The notes under the pieces are model-generated. The model was given only the letters and a program-made list of their open reading frames with translations, was not told the DNA's origin and searched no databases. Positions 1 through 7,615 of a stretch of 13,710 nucleotides of DNA are shown in pieces; position 1 is the stretch's first letter, and the number at the start of each line of letters is the position of its first letter. The stretch covers positions 1 to 13,710 of the forward strand of contig NZ_BTPU01000080.1 of the NCBI RefSeq assembly GCF_036985595.1, read 5' to 3'. The DNA comes from Vallitalea maricola (GTDB lineage Bacteria; Bacillota; Clostridia; Lachnospirales; Vallitaleaceae). A program made the translations under genes and the position numbers.

Positions 1-2
1 TT

Positions 3-1136
3 CAACATAATGACTCATACGTAGAAAATATATTCACTTTTGTAAATAATATCAATACACCTGAAGGCGGTACTCATCTAAGTGGATTCAGGACAGCTTT
101 TACAAAAACTCTTAATGATTATGCAAGAAAAAATAAAATACTAAAAGATAACGAGAAGAACTTATCTGGTGAAGATGTAAGAGAAGGAATAACTGCTGTT
201 ATCAGTATAAAGATTGAAGATCCACAGTTTGAAGGTCAGACAAAACAAAAATTAGGTAACAGTGAAGCTAGAGGTGCAGTTGATTCTATAGTATCAGAGC
301 AACTTACTTACTTCTTGGAACAAAATCCAGCAGTAGCCAAGATAATATTAGAAAAAGCATTGATGGCTAGTCGTGCAAGAGATGCTGCAAGAAAGGCTAG
401 GGATCTGACAAGAAGAAAAAGTGCTCTAGAGAGTACTAGTTTACCTGGTAAACTAGCGGATTGTTCAGATAAGGATCCAACTAAATGTGAAATATATATT
501 GTTGAGGGAGATTCAGCTGGAGGTTCAGCAAAATCAGCTAGATCAAGACAAACTCAAGCTATTTTACCTCTAAGAGGAAAAATACTTAATGTAGAAAAAG
601 CTAGACTTGATAAAATATTGAGTAACAAAGAAATAAGAGCCATGATAACTGCTTTTGGAACAGGTATATCAGATGATTTTGATATAGAGAAATTAAGATA
701 TCATAAGATAATTATTATGACAGATGCCGATGTTGATGGTGCTCATATTAGAACATTGCTCTTAACATTTTTCTACCGTTATATGCCTAAACTTATTGAG
801 CAGGGAAAAGTGTATATCGCACAACCTCCTCTTTATAAAGTAACAAAAAATAAAAACTCACAATATGTTTACAATGATAGAGTTTTAGAGAAATTGTTAA
901 ATGAAATTGGTAGAGACGGTATTAACCTTCAAAGATACAAAGGATTAGGTGAAATGGACGCAGAACAATTGTGGGACACAACCATGGATCCAGATAAGAG
1001 AATACTATTAAAAGTTGAATTAGATGATGCAGCAAGTGCTGATGAAGTATTCACGACATTGATGGGTGATAAAGTTGAGCCTAGACGTGAATTTATTCAA
1101 TCACATGCTAAGCATGTAAGAAATTTAGATATCTAA
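3..1136 (+). CDS. gyrB: DNA gyrase subunit B, C-terminal part (5' end outside window)
   Basis: GyrB is the ATPase and metal-binding subunit of the A2B2 topoisomerase that introduces negative supercoils. The frame is open from the window edge (first full codon at 3) to TAA at 1134-1136, so about 377 C-terminal codons are present. The N-terminal GHKL ATPase domain is mostly missing; what begins here is the end of the transducer region (GGTHLSGFRTAFT near 69-107). The TOPRIM domain follows, with EGDSAGG starting at 504 (catalytic Glu), PLRGKILNVEKA, and the metal-binding TDADVDG beginning at 720. The QRYKGLGEM motif and a C-terminal end typical of Gram-positive GyrB complete it. There is no E. 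coli-style insertion in the C-terminal domain. gyrA follows after 103 bp, so the two are probably one transcript. ParE is the main alternative, but adjacency to a GyrA with a gyrase-specific GyrA box favours GyrB. Confidence 0.97.
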   Translation, partial: QHNDSYVENIFTFVNNINTPEGGTHLSGFRTAFTKTLNDYARKNKILKDNEKNLSGEDVREGITAVISIKIEDPQFEGQTKQKLGNSEARGAVDSIVSEQLTYFLEQNPAVAKIILEKALMASRARDAARKARDLTRRKSALESTSLPGKLADCSDKDPTKCEIYIVEGDSAGGSAKSARSRQTQAILPLRGKILNVEKARLDKILSNKEIRAMITAFGTGISDDFDIEKLRYHKIIIMTDADVDGAHIRTLLLTFFYRYMPKLIEQGKVYIAQPPLYKVTKNKNSQYVYNDRVLEKLLNEIGRDGINLQRYKGLGEMDAEQLWDTTMDPDKRILLKVELDDAASADEVFTTLMGDKVEPRREFIQSHAKHVRNLDI

Positions 1137-1201
1137 AACTTATACTAAAGCTAAAAATAACTCGACTAAATCACTTTTAATATGAGTTAAGTAAATAATA
1201 A

Positions 1202-1222
1202 ATTAACATTAACATTGTTAAT
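1202..1222 (+). promoter_or_regulatory. Overlapping inverted repeats just before gyrA RBS
   Basis: In the 103-bp gyrB-gyrA spacer, ATTAACA (1202-1208) can pair with TGTTAAT (1216-1222). The overlapping copy ATTAAC (1208-1213) can pair with the same right arm. The repeat ends two bases before the GGGAGG ribosome binding site (1225-1230). It could be a weak translational hairpin or a protein-binding palindrome; there is no U-tract, so it is not a terminator. The role is inferred only from position. Confidence 0.35.
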
Positions 1223-1239
1223 TTGGGAGGATTAATATA

Positions 1240-3774
1240 ATGGATGAAAGACAAGAATACGATCAAATAATATCCGTTGATTTACAGGATGAAATGAAAA
1301 AATCATATATTGACTATGCCATGAGTGTTATTGCCTCAAGAGCACTACCAGATGTAAGAGATGGATTAAAGCCGGTTCATAGGAAAATATTATATTCAAT
1401 GAGTGAACTTAATTTATCTCCTGATAAACCTTACCGTAAATCAGCAAGAATCGTTGGAGATACAATGGGTAAATATCACCCTCATGGTGATAGTTCTATC
1501 TATGATGCAATGGTTCGTATGGCACAAGATTTCTCTACTAGATATCTATTAGTAGATGGCCATGGGAACTTTGGTTCTGTTGATGGTGATAGTGCAGCTG
1601 CAATGCGTTATACAGAAGCTAGAATGAGTAAAATGTCAATGGAATTATTGGCTGATATAGGTAAAGATACTGTTGATTACAAACCTAACTTTGATGAATC
1701 ATTAAAAGAACCTGAAGTCTTGCCAGCAAGATTTCCTAACTTACTAGTAAACGGAACATCTGGAATTGCAGTTGGAATGGCAACTAATATACCACCTCAT
1801 AACTTAAATGAAGTAATAGATGGTGTAGTTAAAATAATTGATAACAAAACACTTGAAGATAGAGAAACTGAAATTGATGAACTTCTAGAAATAATAAAAG
1901 GACCTGATTTTCCTACTTATGGTAAAATTTTAGGGAAAAATGGTATAAAACAAGCTTACAGAACTGGTAAAGGTAAAGTTAAAGTAAGAGCAGCTGTTGA
2001 TATTGAGCCAATGCCAGGAAATAAACAGAGAATAATAGTTACAGAACTACCTTATCAAGTTAATAAAGCAAGATTAATAGAAAAGATTGCTGAATTAGTT
2101 AAGTTGAAAAAAATAGAAGGTATTTCAGATCTAAGAGATGAATCAGATCGTAAAGGTATGCGTGTTGTTATTGAATTAAAACGTGATTCTAATGCTAACG
2201 TTATATTGAATCAACTATACAAACATACTCAATTACAAGATACATTCGGTATTAATATGCTTGCTCTTGTTAAGAATGAACCTAAGATACTTAACTTGAA
2301 GCAAATGCTTGAATATTATTTGGAGCATCAAAAAGAAGTAGTTACTAGAAGAACTAAATATGAATTGAAAAAAGCTGAAAATAGAGCACATATCTTAGAA
2401 GGACTATTAAAAGCCTTAGAATTTATTGATGAAGTAATTAAAATAATCAGAGCTTCCAAGAGTACAGCAGAAGCTAAGCTTAATTTAATTGATAGATTCC
2501 AGTTCAGCGAAATACAATCCCAAGCTATAGTCGATATGAGACTTAGAGCGTTAACTGGTTTGGAAAGAGAAAAGATAGAAAACGAATATAGAGAATTAAT
2601 GGAAAAGATAAAAGAATTAAAAGCCATATTAGCAGATGACAAATTATTATATGCTGTTATCAAAGAAGAAATATTAATAATCAAAGAAAAATATGGTGAT
2701 CCAAGAAGGACAGAAATAACTTATGATGCAGGAGAAATCTCTTTAGAGGACCTTATCAAAAAAGAACCAACAGTTATTACTATGACTCACCTTGGATATA
2801 TTAAGAGAATGCCAATAAACACTTATAAAAGTCAACACAGAGGTGGAAAAGGTATTAAAGGAATGCAAACAAGAGATGAGGATTTCATACAAAACTTATT
2901 TATTACATCTACTCATCACTTTATACTATATTTTACAAATAAAGGTAAAGTATATAGATTAAAAGCATATGAAATACCTGAAGCTAGTAGAACAGCAAGA
3001 GGTACAGCTCTAGTTAATTTATTACAGTTAGATCCAGACGAACAAATAACAGCTGTAATACCTTTGAGTGAATATAGAGAAGACAGATATCTTCTTATGG
3101 CAACTAAAAAAGGTATAATTAAGAAGAGTAATATCATGGAATATGTAAATATCAGAATTAGTGGTCTACAAGCAATAATACTAAAAGAAGATGATGATTT
3201 AATTGAAGTTAAATTAACTGATAATAAACAAGACATAATACTAGGTACAAAATATGGACAATGTATCCGTTTCAGTGAAAGTGATGTAAGAGTTATTGGT
3301 AGAACATCTATGGGTGTAAGAGGTATGAATCTAAACCATGATGATGAAGTAATAGGTATGCAGTTAACATCACAGGGTACTGACCTACTGGTAGTATCTG
3401 AAAATGGATTAGGAAAACGAACTGATATTGATGAATTTACTACACAAAGACGTGGTGGTAAAGGAGTTAAATTCTATAAAATAACTGAAAAAACAGGTAA
3501 TGTAATAGGAATAAAAGCGGTTAATGAAGATAATGAACTTATGATAATAACTACAGAAGGTATAGTTATTAGAATAAGAGTCAGTGATATATCCAGATTT
3601 GGTCGTGTTACTTCAGGGGTTAGACTAATGAACTTAGATGATGATATAGTTGTAGCAGGTATTGCAAGAATAAAAGAAGAAGTAACCCATGAAGAAGAAA
3701 TTGAAGAAATAGAAGAAATAGAAGAAACAGACGAAGAATTACAGGAAGAAAAAGAAGAAGAAAATAAACAATAA
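1240..3774 (+). CDS. gyrA: DNA gyrase subunit A
   Basis: GyrA is the breakage-reunion and DNA-wrapping subunit of gyrase. It has 844 residues and starts at ATG with GGGAGG at 1225-1230. The N-terminal winged-helix/tower part carries the catalytic Arg123-Tyr124 pair in AAMRYTEARMS. The quinolone-determining region GKYHPHGDSSIYD has Ser85 and Asp89, equivalent to E. coli Ser83 and Asp87, so it looks wild type for quinolone sensitivity. The C-terminal beta-pinwheel begins near residue 505. It holds a first-blade HRGGKG (533-538) and the gyrase-specific GyrA box QRRGGKG (736-742), which distinguishes it from ParC. The last ~32 residues are an acidic Glu-rich tail encoded partly by tandem 9-nt repeats, making the protein a little longer than the ~820 residues of B. 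subtilis GyrA. It follows gyrB and ends before a strong terminator. Confidence 0.98.
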   Translation: MDERQEYDQIISVDLQDEMKKSYIDYAMSVIASRALPDVRDGLKPVHRKILYSMSELNLSPDKPYRKSARIVGDTMGKYHPHGDSSIYDAMVRMAQDFSTRYLLVDGHGNFGSVDGDSAAAMRYTEARMSKMSMELLADIGKDTVDYKPNFDESLKEPEVLPARFPNLLVNGTSGIAVGMATNIPPHNLNEVIDGVVKIIDNKTLEDRETEIDELLEIIKGPDFPTYGKILGKNGIKQAYRTGKGKVKVRAAVDIEPMPGNKQRIIVTELPYQVNKARLIEKIAELVKLKKIEGISDLRDESDRKGMRVVIELKRDSNANVILNQLYKHTQLQDTFGINMLALVKNEPKILNLKQMLEYYLEHQKEVVTRRTKYELKKAENRAHILEGLLKALEFIDEVIKIIRASKSTAEAKLNLIDRFQFSEIQSQAIVDMRLRALTGLEREKIENEYRELMEKIKELKAILADDKLLYAVIKEEILIIKEKYGDPRRTEITYDAGEISLEDLIKKEPTVITMTHLGYIKRMPINTYKSQHRGGKGIKGMQTRDEDFIQNLFITSTHHFILYFTNKGKVYRLKAYEIPEASRTARGTALVNLLQLDPDEQITAVIPLSEYREDRYLLMATKKGIIKKSNIMEYVNIRISGLQAIILKEDDDLIEVKLTDNKQDIILGTKYGQCIRFSESDVRVIGRTSMGVRGMNLNHDDEVIGMQLTSQGTDLLVVSENGLGKRTDIDEFTTQRRGGKGVKFYKITEKTGNVIGIKAVNEDNELMIITTEGIVIRIRVSDISRFGRVTSGVRLMNLDDDIVVAGIARIKEEVTHEEEIEEIEEIEETDEELQEEKEEENKQ
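3694..3729 (+). repeat. Tandem 9-nt repeat in acidic tail of gyrA
   Basis: Four in-frame copies of GAAGAAATA, with variants GAAGAAATT and GAAGAAACA, encode Glu-Glu-Ile three times and Glu-Glu-Thr once. A 9-nt in-frame unit can change in copy number by slippage without breaking the frame. Confidence 0.8.
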
Positions 3775-3787
3775 TATAAGAATAACA

Positions 3788-3836
3788 AAAAGAGGTTACA
3801 TAAAGTTCAATAAGACTTTATGTAGCCTTTTTCTTT
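3788..3836 (+). terminator. gyrA: Intrinsic terminator after gyrA
   Basis: A 13-bp stem pairs 3794-3806 (GGTTACATAAAGT) with 3815-3827 (ACTTTATGTAGCC), with one G-U pair and an 8-nt loop. The T-run TTTTTCTTTT follows. The A-run before the stem extends the pairing and would give a U-run on the other strand, so it may be bidirectional. It closes the gyrB-gyrA transcript 13 bp after the stop. Confidence 0.92.
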
Positions 3837-3893
3837 TGAATTATTGTTGATAAAAGCCTGATTATTGACTTCAAGTTGTAATATACATGTAAC

Positions 3894-3920
3894 AGTATAT
3901 CTAAGTATATCTGTTATAAT
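3894..3920 (+). promoter_or_regulatory. Extended -10 promoter with a 10-bp-period direct repeat
   Basis: TGTTATAAT (3912-3920) is a consensus extended -10 (TGn before TATAAT). No good -35 lies 17 bp upstream (ACAGTA). The place where a -35 would sit is covered by two direct copies of AGTATATCT (3894-3902 and 3904-3912), one helical turn apart. This is the likely promoter of the SLH protein gene; the repeat is a candidate regulator site. Confidence 0.6.
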
Positions 3921-3974
3921 AGTATAAGAGGACTAGTTAACTATTAACATATAACTAAATGCTTTGTTTATCTT

Positions 3975-3980
3975 GGAGGT
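3975..3980 (+). promoter_or_regulatory. RBS supporting a GTG start
   Basis: GGAGGT ends 6 nt before GTG at 3987. The spacing supports the GTG start, which is directly followed by a Lys-rich, hydrophobic signal sequence. Confidence 0.8.
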
Positions 3981-3986
3981 GAAGAA

Positions 3987-5333
3987 GTGATAATAAAGAA
4001 TATAAAAAAAGTATTATATTTAATTATAGCTGTGAGTATCATCTGTAATATAAAAATCTATGCTTCTGAAGATAAACCAGACGAAGCTATTCAATATATA
4101 AATGAGATAAGAGAAAAAGTATCAGTCAGATCTATAGAGAATAGTAAACAGTTGGAATCATCTGCTGCTAATCATAGTAAATATATGTCTGTAAACAATA
4201 ATTTCTCCCTTATTGAGGAAAGTGGAAACAAATATTATAGAGGAAGATATAGCTGGGATAGAGCATCCTATTACTCATACTTCAATCCTTATATAACGGA
4301 ATTTATAAATAATAATTTGGATAGCTACAAAAATGGGGTTGTAGATTTAATTAATAATCCATATTCCAGAATATCATTTTTAGACCCGTTATATCAACAT
4401 ATAGGTATGGGTTCATATAAAGATATGTACACATATGACCTTGGAGGAAAATCTAGGGACTTGACAGTAAAAAATAAAAAAATTGTAATATACCCTTATG
4501 ACAATATGGAAAATGTACCTATAACTTGGGAAAATAATTATAAAATAAATCCCTATAGAGATTTGGATATAGAATCTAGCAATGTGGGCTTGCCCATTAC
4601 ACTAAGTTACTATTCGGATAAAAATAAAATAAGAAGAATATACAACAATGATATAAAACTGGAGAATGAAGATAAAGGAATTGAAGTTAAAACCAAAATA
4701 ATATTACCACAGGATGATAAATACATTGATAACAGTTTAATAATATTGCCTCTAAAAAAATTAGAATATAATACTAATTACCAAGTTTCAATTAATGTAG
4801 ATTTCATTTTCCAAAACAGTACAATACCCAGTGAAAAAAAATCTAAGTATATCGTAAATTTTAAGACTGGATCAAAAGATAACCCCTTAGATAGAGCAAA
4901 GTTCACTGAATATCTTGTAAAAGCGTTGGAAATTGATATATTAGAACCAAAAGAAGTATTCAAAGACATAGATATAAAATCAAATGACGCCAAATATATT
5001 TACACAGCCTATAAAAATAATCTAGTAAGTGGTTTTGGGGATGATACATTTCGTCCTAATGAAAATATAACAAAAGAACAAGTATATACTTTATTGATTA
5101 GAGCTTATGAAAAAGAAAATGGCGAAATTAAATTAAAAGAATATAAATCATACAGTTATAGCTATCATAGTGTCAGCAACTGGGCAGTAAATTATATAAA
5201 AAAAGCGGAAGAGATCGGGTTGCTAAGTAGAGTAAGAAGTAATGAATTAAAAGGAGTAATAACAGAATCCGAATATAAAAGAATAATAAATCTATATCAA
5301 GAAATGTATAATGTAGAAAAGGATATTAACTAA
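3987..5333 (+). CDS. Exported CAP-like / SLH-domain cell-surface protein
   Basis: A 448-residue secreted protein, probably held on the cell wall. GTG start. Residues 1-26 form a signal peptide (Lys-rich start, hydrophobic core, likely cleavage after IYA). Residues ~30-155 resemble a CAP/SCP (YkwD-like) domain: EAIQYINEIR, AANHSKYM with His63, and NPYSRISFLDP..HIGMG. In relatives as I recall them, this last motif carries a second conserved His (PYHR); here position 127 is Ser, so the CAP site looks degenerate. Residues ~165-298 fit a beta-rich, Ig-like linker (YPYDNMENVPITW, PLKKLEYNTNYQV). Residues ~303-372 are an SLH repeat with GFGDDTFRPNENITKEQ (from 349), and 385-448 is a weaker second SLH-like stretch. 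SLH domains bind secondary wall polymers. It has its own promoter and terminator, so it is monocistronic. The biological target of the CAP-like domain is unknown. Confidence 0.85.
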   Translation: MIIKNIKKVLYLIIAVSIICNIKIYASEDKPDEAIQYINEIREKVSVRSIENSKQLESSAANHSKYMSVNNNFSLIEESGNKYYRGRYSWDRASYYSYFNPYITEFINNNLDSYKNGVVDLINNPYSRISFLDPLYQHIGMGSYKDMYTYDLGGKSRDLTVKNKKIVIYPYDNMENVPITWENNYKINPYRDLDIESSNVGLPITLSYYSDKNKIRRIYNNDIKLENEDKGIEVKTKIILPQDDKYIDNSLIILPLKKLEYNTNYQVSINVDFIFQNSTIPSEKKSKYIVNFKTGSKDNPLDRAKFTEYLVKALEIDILEPKEVFKDIDIKSNDAKYIYTAYKNNLVSGFGDDTFRPNENITKEQVYTLLIRAYEKENGEIKLKEYKSYSYSYHSVSNWAVNYIKKAEEIGLLSRVRSNELKGVITESEYKRIINLYQEMYNVEKDIN

Positions 5334-5349
5334 GATTAATATCCTTTTT
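5317..5349 (+). terminator. Intrinsic terminator overlapping the end of the SLH gene
   Basis: A 13-bp stem pairs AAAAGGATATTAA (5317-5329) with TTAATATCCTTTT (5336-5348). The loop is CTAAGA, and a short T-run ends at 5349. The left arm encodes the last codons and the stop codon lies in the loop. Confidence 0.85.
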
Positions 5350-5370
5350 CTGACTTACTTGCGCTTTTTC

Positions 5371-5399
5371 TTGACGAATAAGTTTTAATTGATTAAGAT
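5371..5399 (+). promoter_or_regulatory. Sigma-A-type promoter for the fumarase genes
   Basis: TTGACG (5371-5376), a 17-bp spacer, then TAAGAT (5394-5399). This predicts a start near 5406 and a ~60-nt leader. It lies downstream of the SLH gene terminator and upstream of fumA, with no competing better match in the gap. Confidence 0.65.
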
Positions 5400-5465
5400 A
5401 GAAAGAGGTATATATAAGTTAAATTTATATATTAACATAAACTTTTTTTGTAAGGAGGAATTTCT

Positions 5466-6308
5466 ATGAGGGAAATATCAGTTAATCTTATAACAAAAGA
5501 GATTAAAGAAATGTGTATAGAAGCTAACTGTTATGTAAGTAAAGACATATTAGATACTATAAAAGAATATAAAAACAAAGAAGAATCACCAATTGGAAAA
5601 GACATATTAGAACAAATACAACAAAATGCAGAAATAGCTAAAAACAAGATGATGCCTATGTGTCAGGATACAGGAATGGCAGTAATATTTTGTGAAATAG
5701 GGCAAGATGTACATATAACAGGTGCATCTATAACCGATGCAATCAATGAAGGGGTAAGACAGGGATACGAAGAAGGTTATCTAAGGAAATCTGTTGTAAA
5801 AGACCCTTTCTTCAGAGAAAACACAAAAGACAATACTCCTGCAATAATTCATTATGATATTGTTGATGGCGATAAAATAAAAATAACAGTTGCCCCCAAA
5901 GGATTCGGTAGTGAGAATATGAGTAAAATTGCCATGTTAAAACCGGCTGATGGAATAGAAGGCGCAAAAAAAGCTATATTGAACATAGTAGAACAAGCTG
6001 GTGGTAATGCATGTCCACCTATGATAGTAGGAGTTGGTATAGGAGGCACATTCGAAAAAGCAGCTTTTCTAGCAAAAAAAGCTTTACTAAGACCAGTGGG
6101 CAATAACTCATCAAAAGAATATATTAAAGATATGGAAGAAGAATTATTAGATAAAATTAATAAACTAGGAATTGGACCAGGAGGATTAGGTGGAAGGACA
6201 ACAGCACTGGCTGTAAACATTGAAACTTATCCAACACATATAGCTGGATTACCAGTCGCTGTTAATATTAGTTGTCATGCTACTAGACATAGCACACGAA
6301 TTATTTAA
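5466..6308 (+). CDS. fumA: Class I fumarate hydratase, alpha subunit
   Basis: Alpha (N-terminal-type) subunit of the oxygen-sensitive [4Fe-4S] fumarase, which interconverts fumarate and L-malate in the cytoplasm. It has 280 residues, the usual length for the split, two-subunit form. Three conserved Cys expected to ligate the cluster are present: Cys66 in MPMCQDTG, Cys183 in GGNACPPM and Cys270 in ISCHATRHS. The family motif GIGPGGLGGRTTAL lies before the last Cys. ATG start with a strong AAGGAGG (5452-5458) site. The beta subunit gene follows after 31 bp with its own RBS, so the two are co-transcribed and should form the heteromeric enzyme. L(+)-tartrate dehydratase (TtdAB) is a close relative and cannot be excluded by sequence reading alone; fumarase is the commoner role in Clostridia. 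Confidence 0.92.
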   Translation: MREISVNLITKEIKEMCIEANCYVSKDILDTIKEYKNKEESPIGKDILEQIQQNAEIAKNKMMPMCQDTGMAVIFCEIGQDVHITGASITDAINEGVRQGYEEGYLRKSVVKDPFFRENTKDNTPAIIHYDIVDGDKIKITVAPKGFGSENMSKIAMLKPADGIEGAKKAILNIVEQAGGNACPPMIVGVGIGGTFEKAAFLAKKALLRPVGNNSSKEYIKDMEEELLDKINKLGIGPGGLGGRTTALAVNIETYPTHIAGLPVAVNISCHATRHSTRII

Positions 6309-6339
6309 TCAGTCTATAAGATTGTGGGAGGTATAGAAT

Positions 6340-6891
6340 ATGACTGTAGAAATAAGTACTCCTCTAACAGAGGAAAAAGTTAAAGCTCTCAAGGCTGGAG
6401 ATAAAGTGTTACTATCAGGTGTATTATATACATCTAGGGATGCAGCCCATAAGAGAATGGTTGAACAAGTAGAAAAAGGTGGAAAACTACCTTTTGATGT
6501 TAATGATAGTGTTATATATTATGTAGGACCATCACCAGCAAAAGAAGGTGAAATAATTGGTTCAGCAGGACCAACTACAAGTTATAGAATGGACCCATAT
6601 GCACCTTACTTATTGGATAGAGGCCTAAGAGGTATGATAGGAAAAGGTGATAGGAGCAAAGATGTAGTTGATAGCATGATAAAGAATAAAGCAGTATATT
6701 TTGCAGCAGTTGGTGGAGCAGCAGCTCTTTTAGCCGATAAAATCAAAAAAGTTGAAGTAATAGCTTATGATGACCTAGGAACAGAAGCAGTAAGGAGAAT
6801 GGAAGTAAAAGATTTACCTGTAGTAGTTGTCATTGACAGTGAAGGAAACAATCTATACGAAACAGAAAAGAATAAATACAAAATTATATAG
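6340..6891 (+). CDS. fumB: Class I fumarate hydratase, beta subunit
   Basis: Beta (C-terminal-type) subunit, 183 residues, that completes the active site with the iron-sulfur alpha subunit encoded just upstream. Visible family features are the N-terminal segment VEISTPLTEEKVKALKAGD, GVLYTSRDAAHKRM, YYVGPSPA, the GPTTSYRMDPYAPYLL stretch, the Gly/Lys-rich MIGKGDRS and GGAAALLA near the C-terminus. No Cys is needed here and none of the cluster ligands are expected. ATG start with GGGAGG at 6325-6330. In E. coli FumA/FumB both parts are fused in one chain; here they are separate, as in many anaerobes. The same TtdB caveat applies. No clear terminator follows, so transcription may continue into the next small membrane protein gene. 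Confidence 0.92.
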   Translation: MTVEISTPLTEEKVKALKAGDKVLLSGVLYTSRDAAHKRMVEQVEKGGKLPFDVNDSVIYYVGPSPAKEGEIIGSAGPTTSYRMDPYAPYLLDRGLRGMIGKGDRSKDVVDSMIKNKAVYFAAVGGAAALLADKIKKVEVIAYDDLGTEAVRRMEVKDLPVVVVIDSEGNNLYETEKNKYKII

Positions 6892-6950
6892 ATAAAGGTT
6901 ATACAAATATCCTATTAAAATATAATAAATAAGAGTTAGGGGATGTAACT

Positions 6951-7436
6951 ATGCATCAAGAAATAACAAAAAGAGAAAAAATATCACCATTAAAAATGCT
7001 TGTTTTTATAATAATAGGTGCAATACTATTAATACTTTTTAATTTCTTAGGAAACACATTAAAGCTTAATACAAGTATCATCGATGGTTTGACATTAATA
7101 ATAGCAACAATATTATCTTATATCATTATAAAAAAATATATAACTTCTTACAAATACATGCTGATTGAAAATGACTTAATTATACAAGAAATAACAGGTT
7201 CAAAAGAAAAAATATTAGTGAATATAAACACTAATCAAATAAAGAAAATTAAACCTATTACCAGCAGGGATTATGCTAATGATAAAAAACAGAAGTATAA
7301 TAAAAAGAAGAAGTTAAATAAAAATCTTAAGAACTTAGATATATATTATTGCATATATGAAGAGGATGATAAATTAAATTTATTTGAGATTCAACCTTCA
7401 GAAGAACTTATTAACTTATTAAATATTACTAAATAA
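6951..7436 (+). CDS. Small two-helix membrane protein, function unknown
   Basis: A 161-residue protein I do not recognise. It has a short N-terminal cytoplasmic stretch, a first hydrophobic helix at ~15-36 (MLVFIIIGAILLILFNFLG), a second at ~44-63 (GLTLIIATILSYIIIKKYI), then a soluble domain of ~95 residues. The start of that domain (YKYMLIENDLIIQEITGSKEKILVNI) reads like the beta-strand pattern of bacterial PH-like membrane proteins. Residues ~115-130 form a very Lys-rich, low-complexity loop. ATG start with AGGGG at 6938-6942. It lies 59 bp after fumB. A TATAAT at 6921-6926 could be an internal promoter, but no convincing -35 accompanies it. A strong terminator follows. Codon and base use match the neighbours. 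No function can be assigned; a link to the fumarase is not implied beyond possible co-transcription. Confidence 0.75.
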   Translation: MHQEITKREKISPLKMLVFIIIGAILLILFNFLGNTLKLNTSIIDGLTLIIATILSYIIIKKYITSYKYMLIENDLIIQEITGSKEKILVNINTNQIKKIKPITSRDYANDKKQKYNKKKKLNKNLKNLDIYYCIYEEDDKLNLFEIQPSEELINLLNITK

Positions 7437-7497
7437 AGTTTTAATTGGAAGATACTTTACAAAATTAATTATAATTGAAGAATACATTGCTTATATA

Positions 7498-7550
7498 AAT
7501 AATATATCAATAACATTTATGTATTGATATATTATTTTTTTGTATTTTTT
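7498..7550 (+). terminator. Intrinsic terminator after the small membrane protein gene
   Basis: A perfect 15-bp stem pairs 7498-7512 with 7522-7536 around a 9-nt loop (ACATTTATG). It runs into TTTTTTTGTATTTTTT. The stem is almost all A-T, but the U-tract is long. It separates the fumarase unit from the importer operon. Confidence 0.85.
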
Positions 7551-7580
7551 ACAATAATAATAATTATTTGGTTAAAAATT

Positions 7581-7609
7581 ATGACAAAACTCCCATCATA
7601 TGGTAATAT
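7581..7609 (+). promoter_or_regulatory. Promoter of the nucleoside importer operon
   Basis: ATGACA (7581-7586), a 17-bp spacer ending in TGG, then TAATAT (7604-7609); TG at 7601-7602 makes it an extended -10. The spacer contains the small palindrome CCATCATATGG (7593-7603), a possible operator. Predicted start near 7616. It lies between the upstream terminator and the lipoprotein gene. Confidence 0.6.
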
Positions 7610-7615
7610 AAGTAT

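Noticed and set aside
2328..2684. Minus-strand open frame inside gyrA
   Set aside because: Low-complexity Ser/Leu/Ile-rich antisense shadow of a clear gyrA frame, with no RBS or family features. The same holds for the other minus-strand frames in the window.
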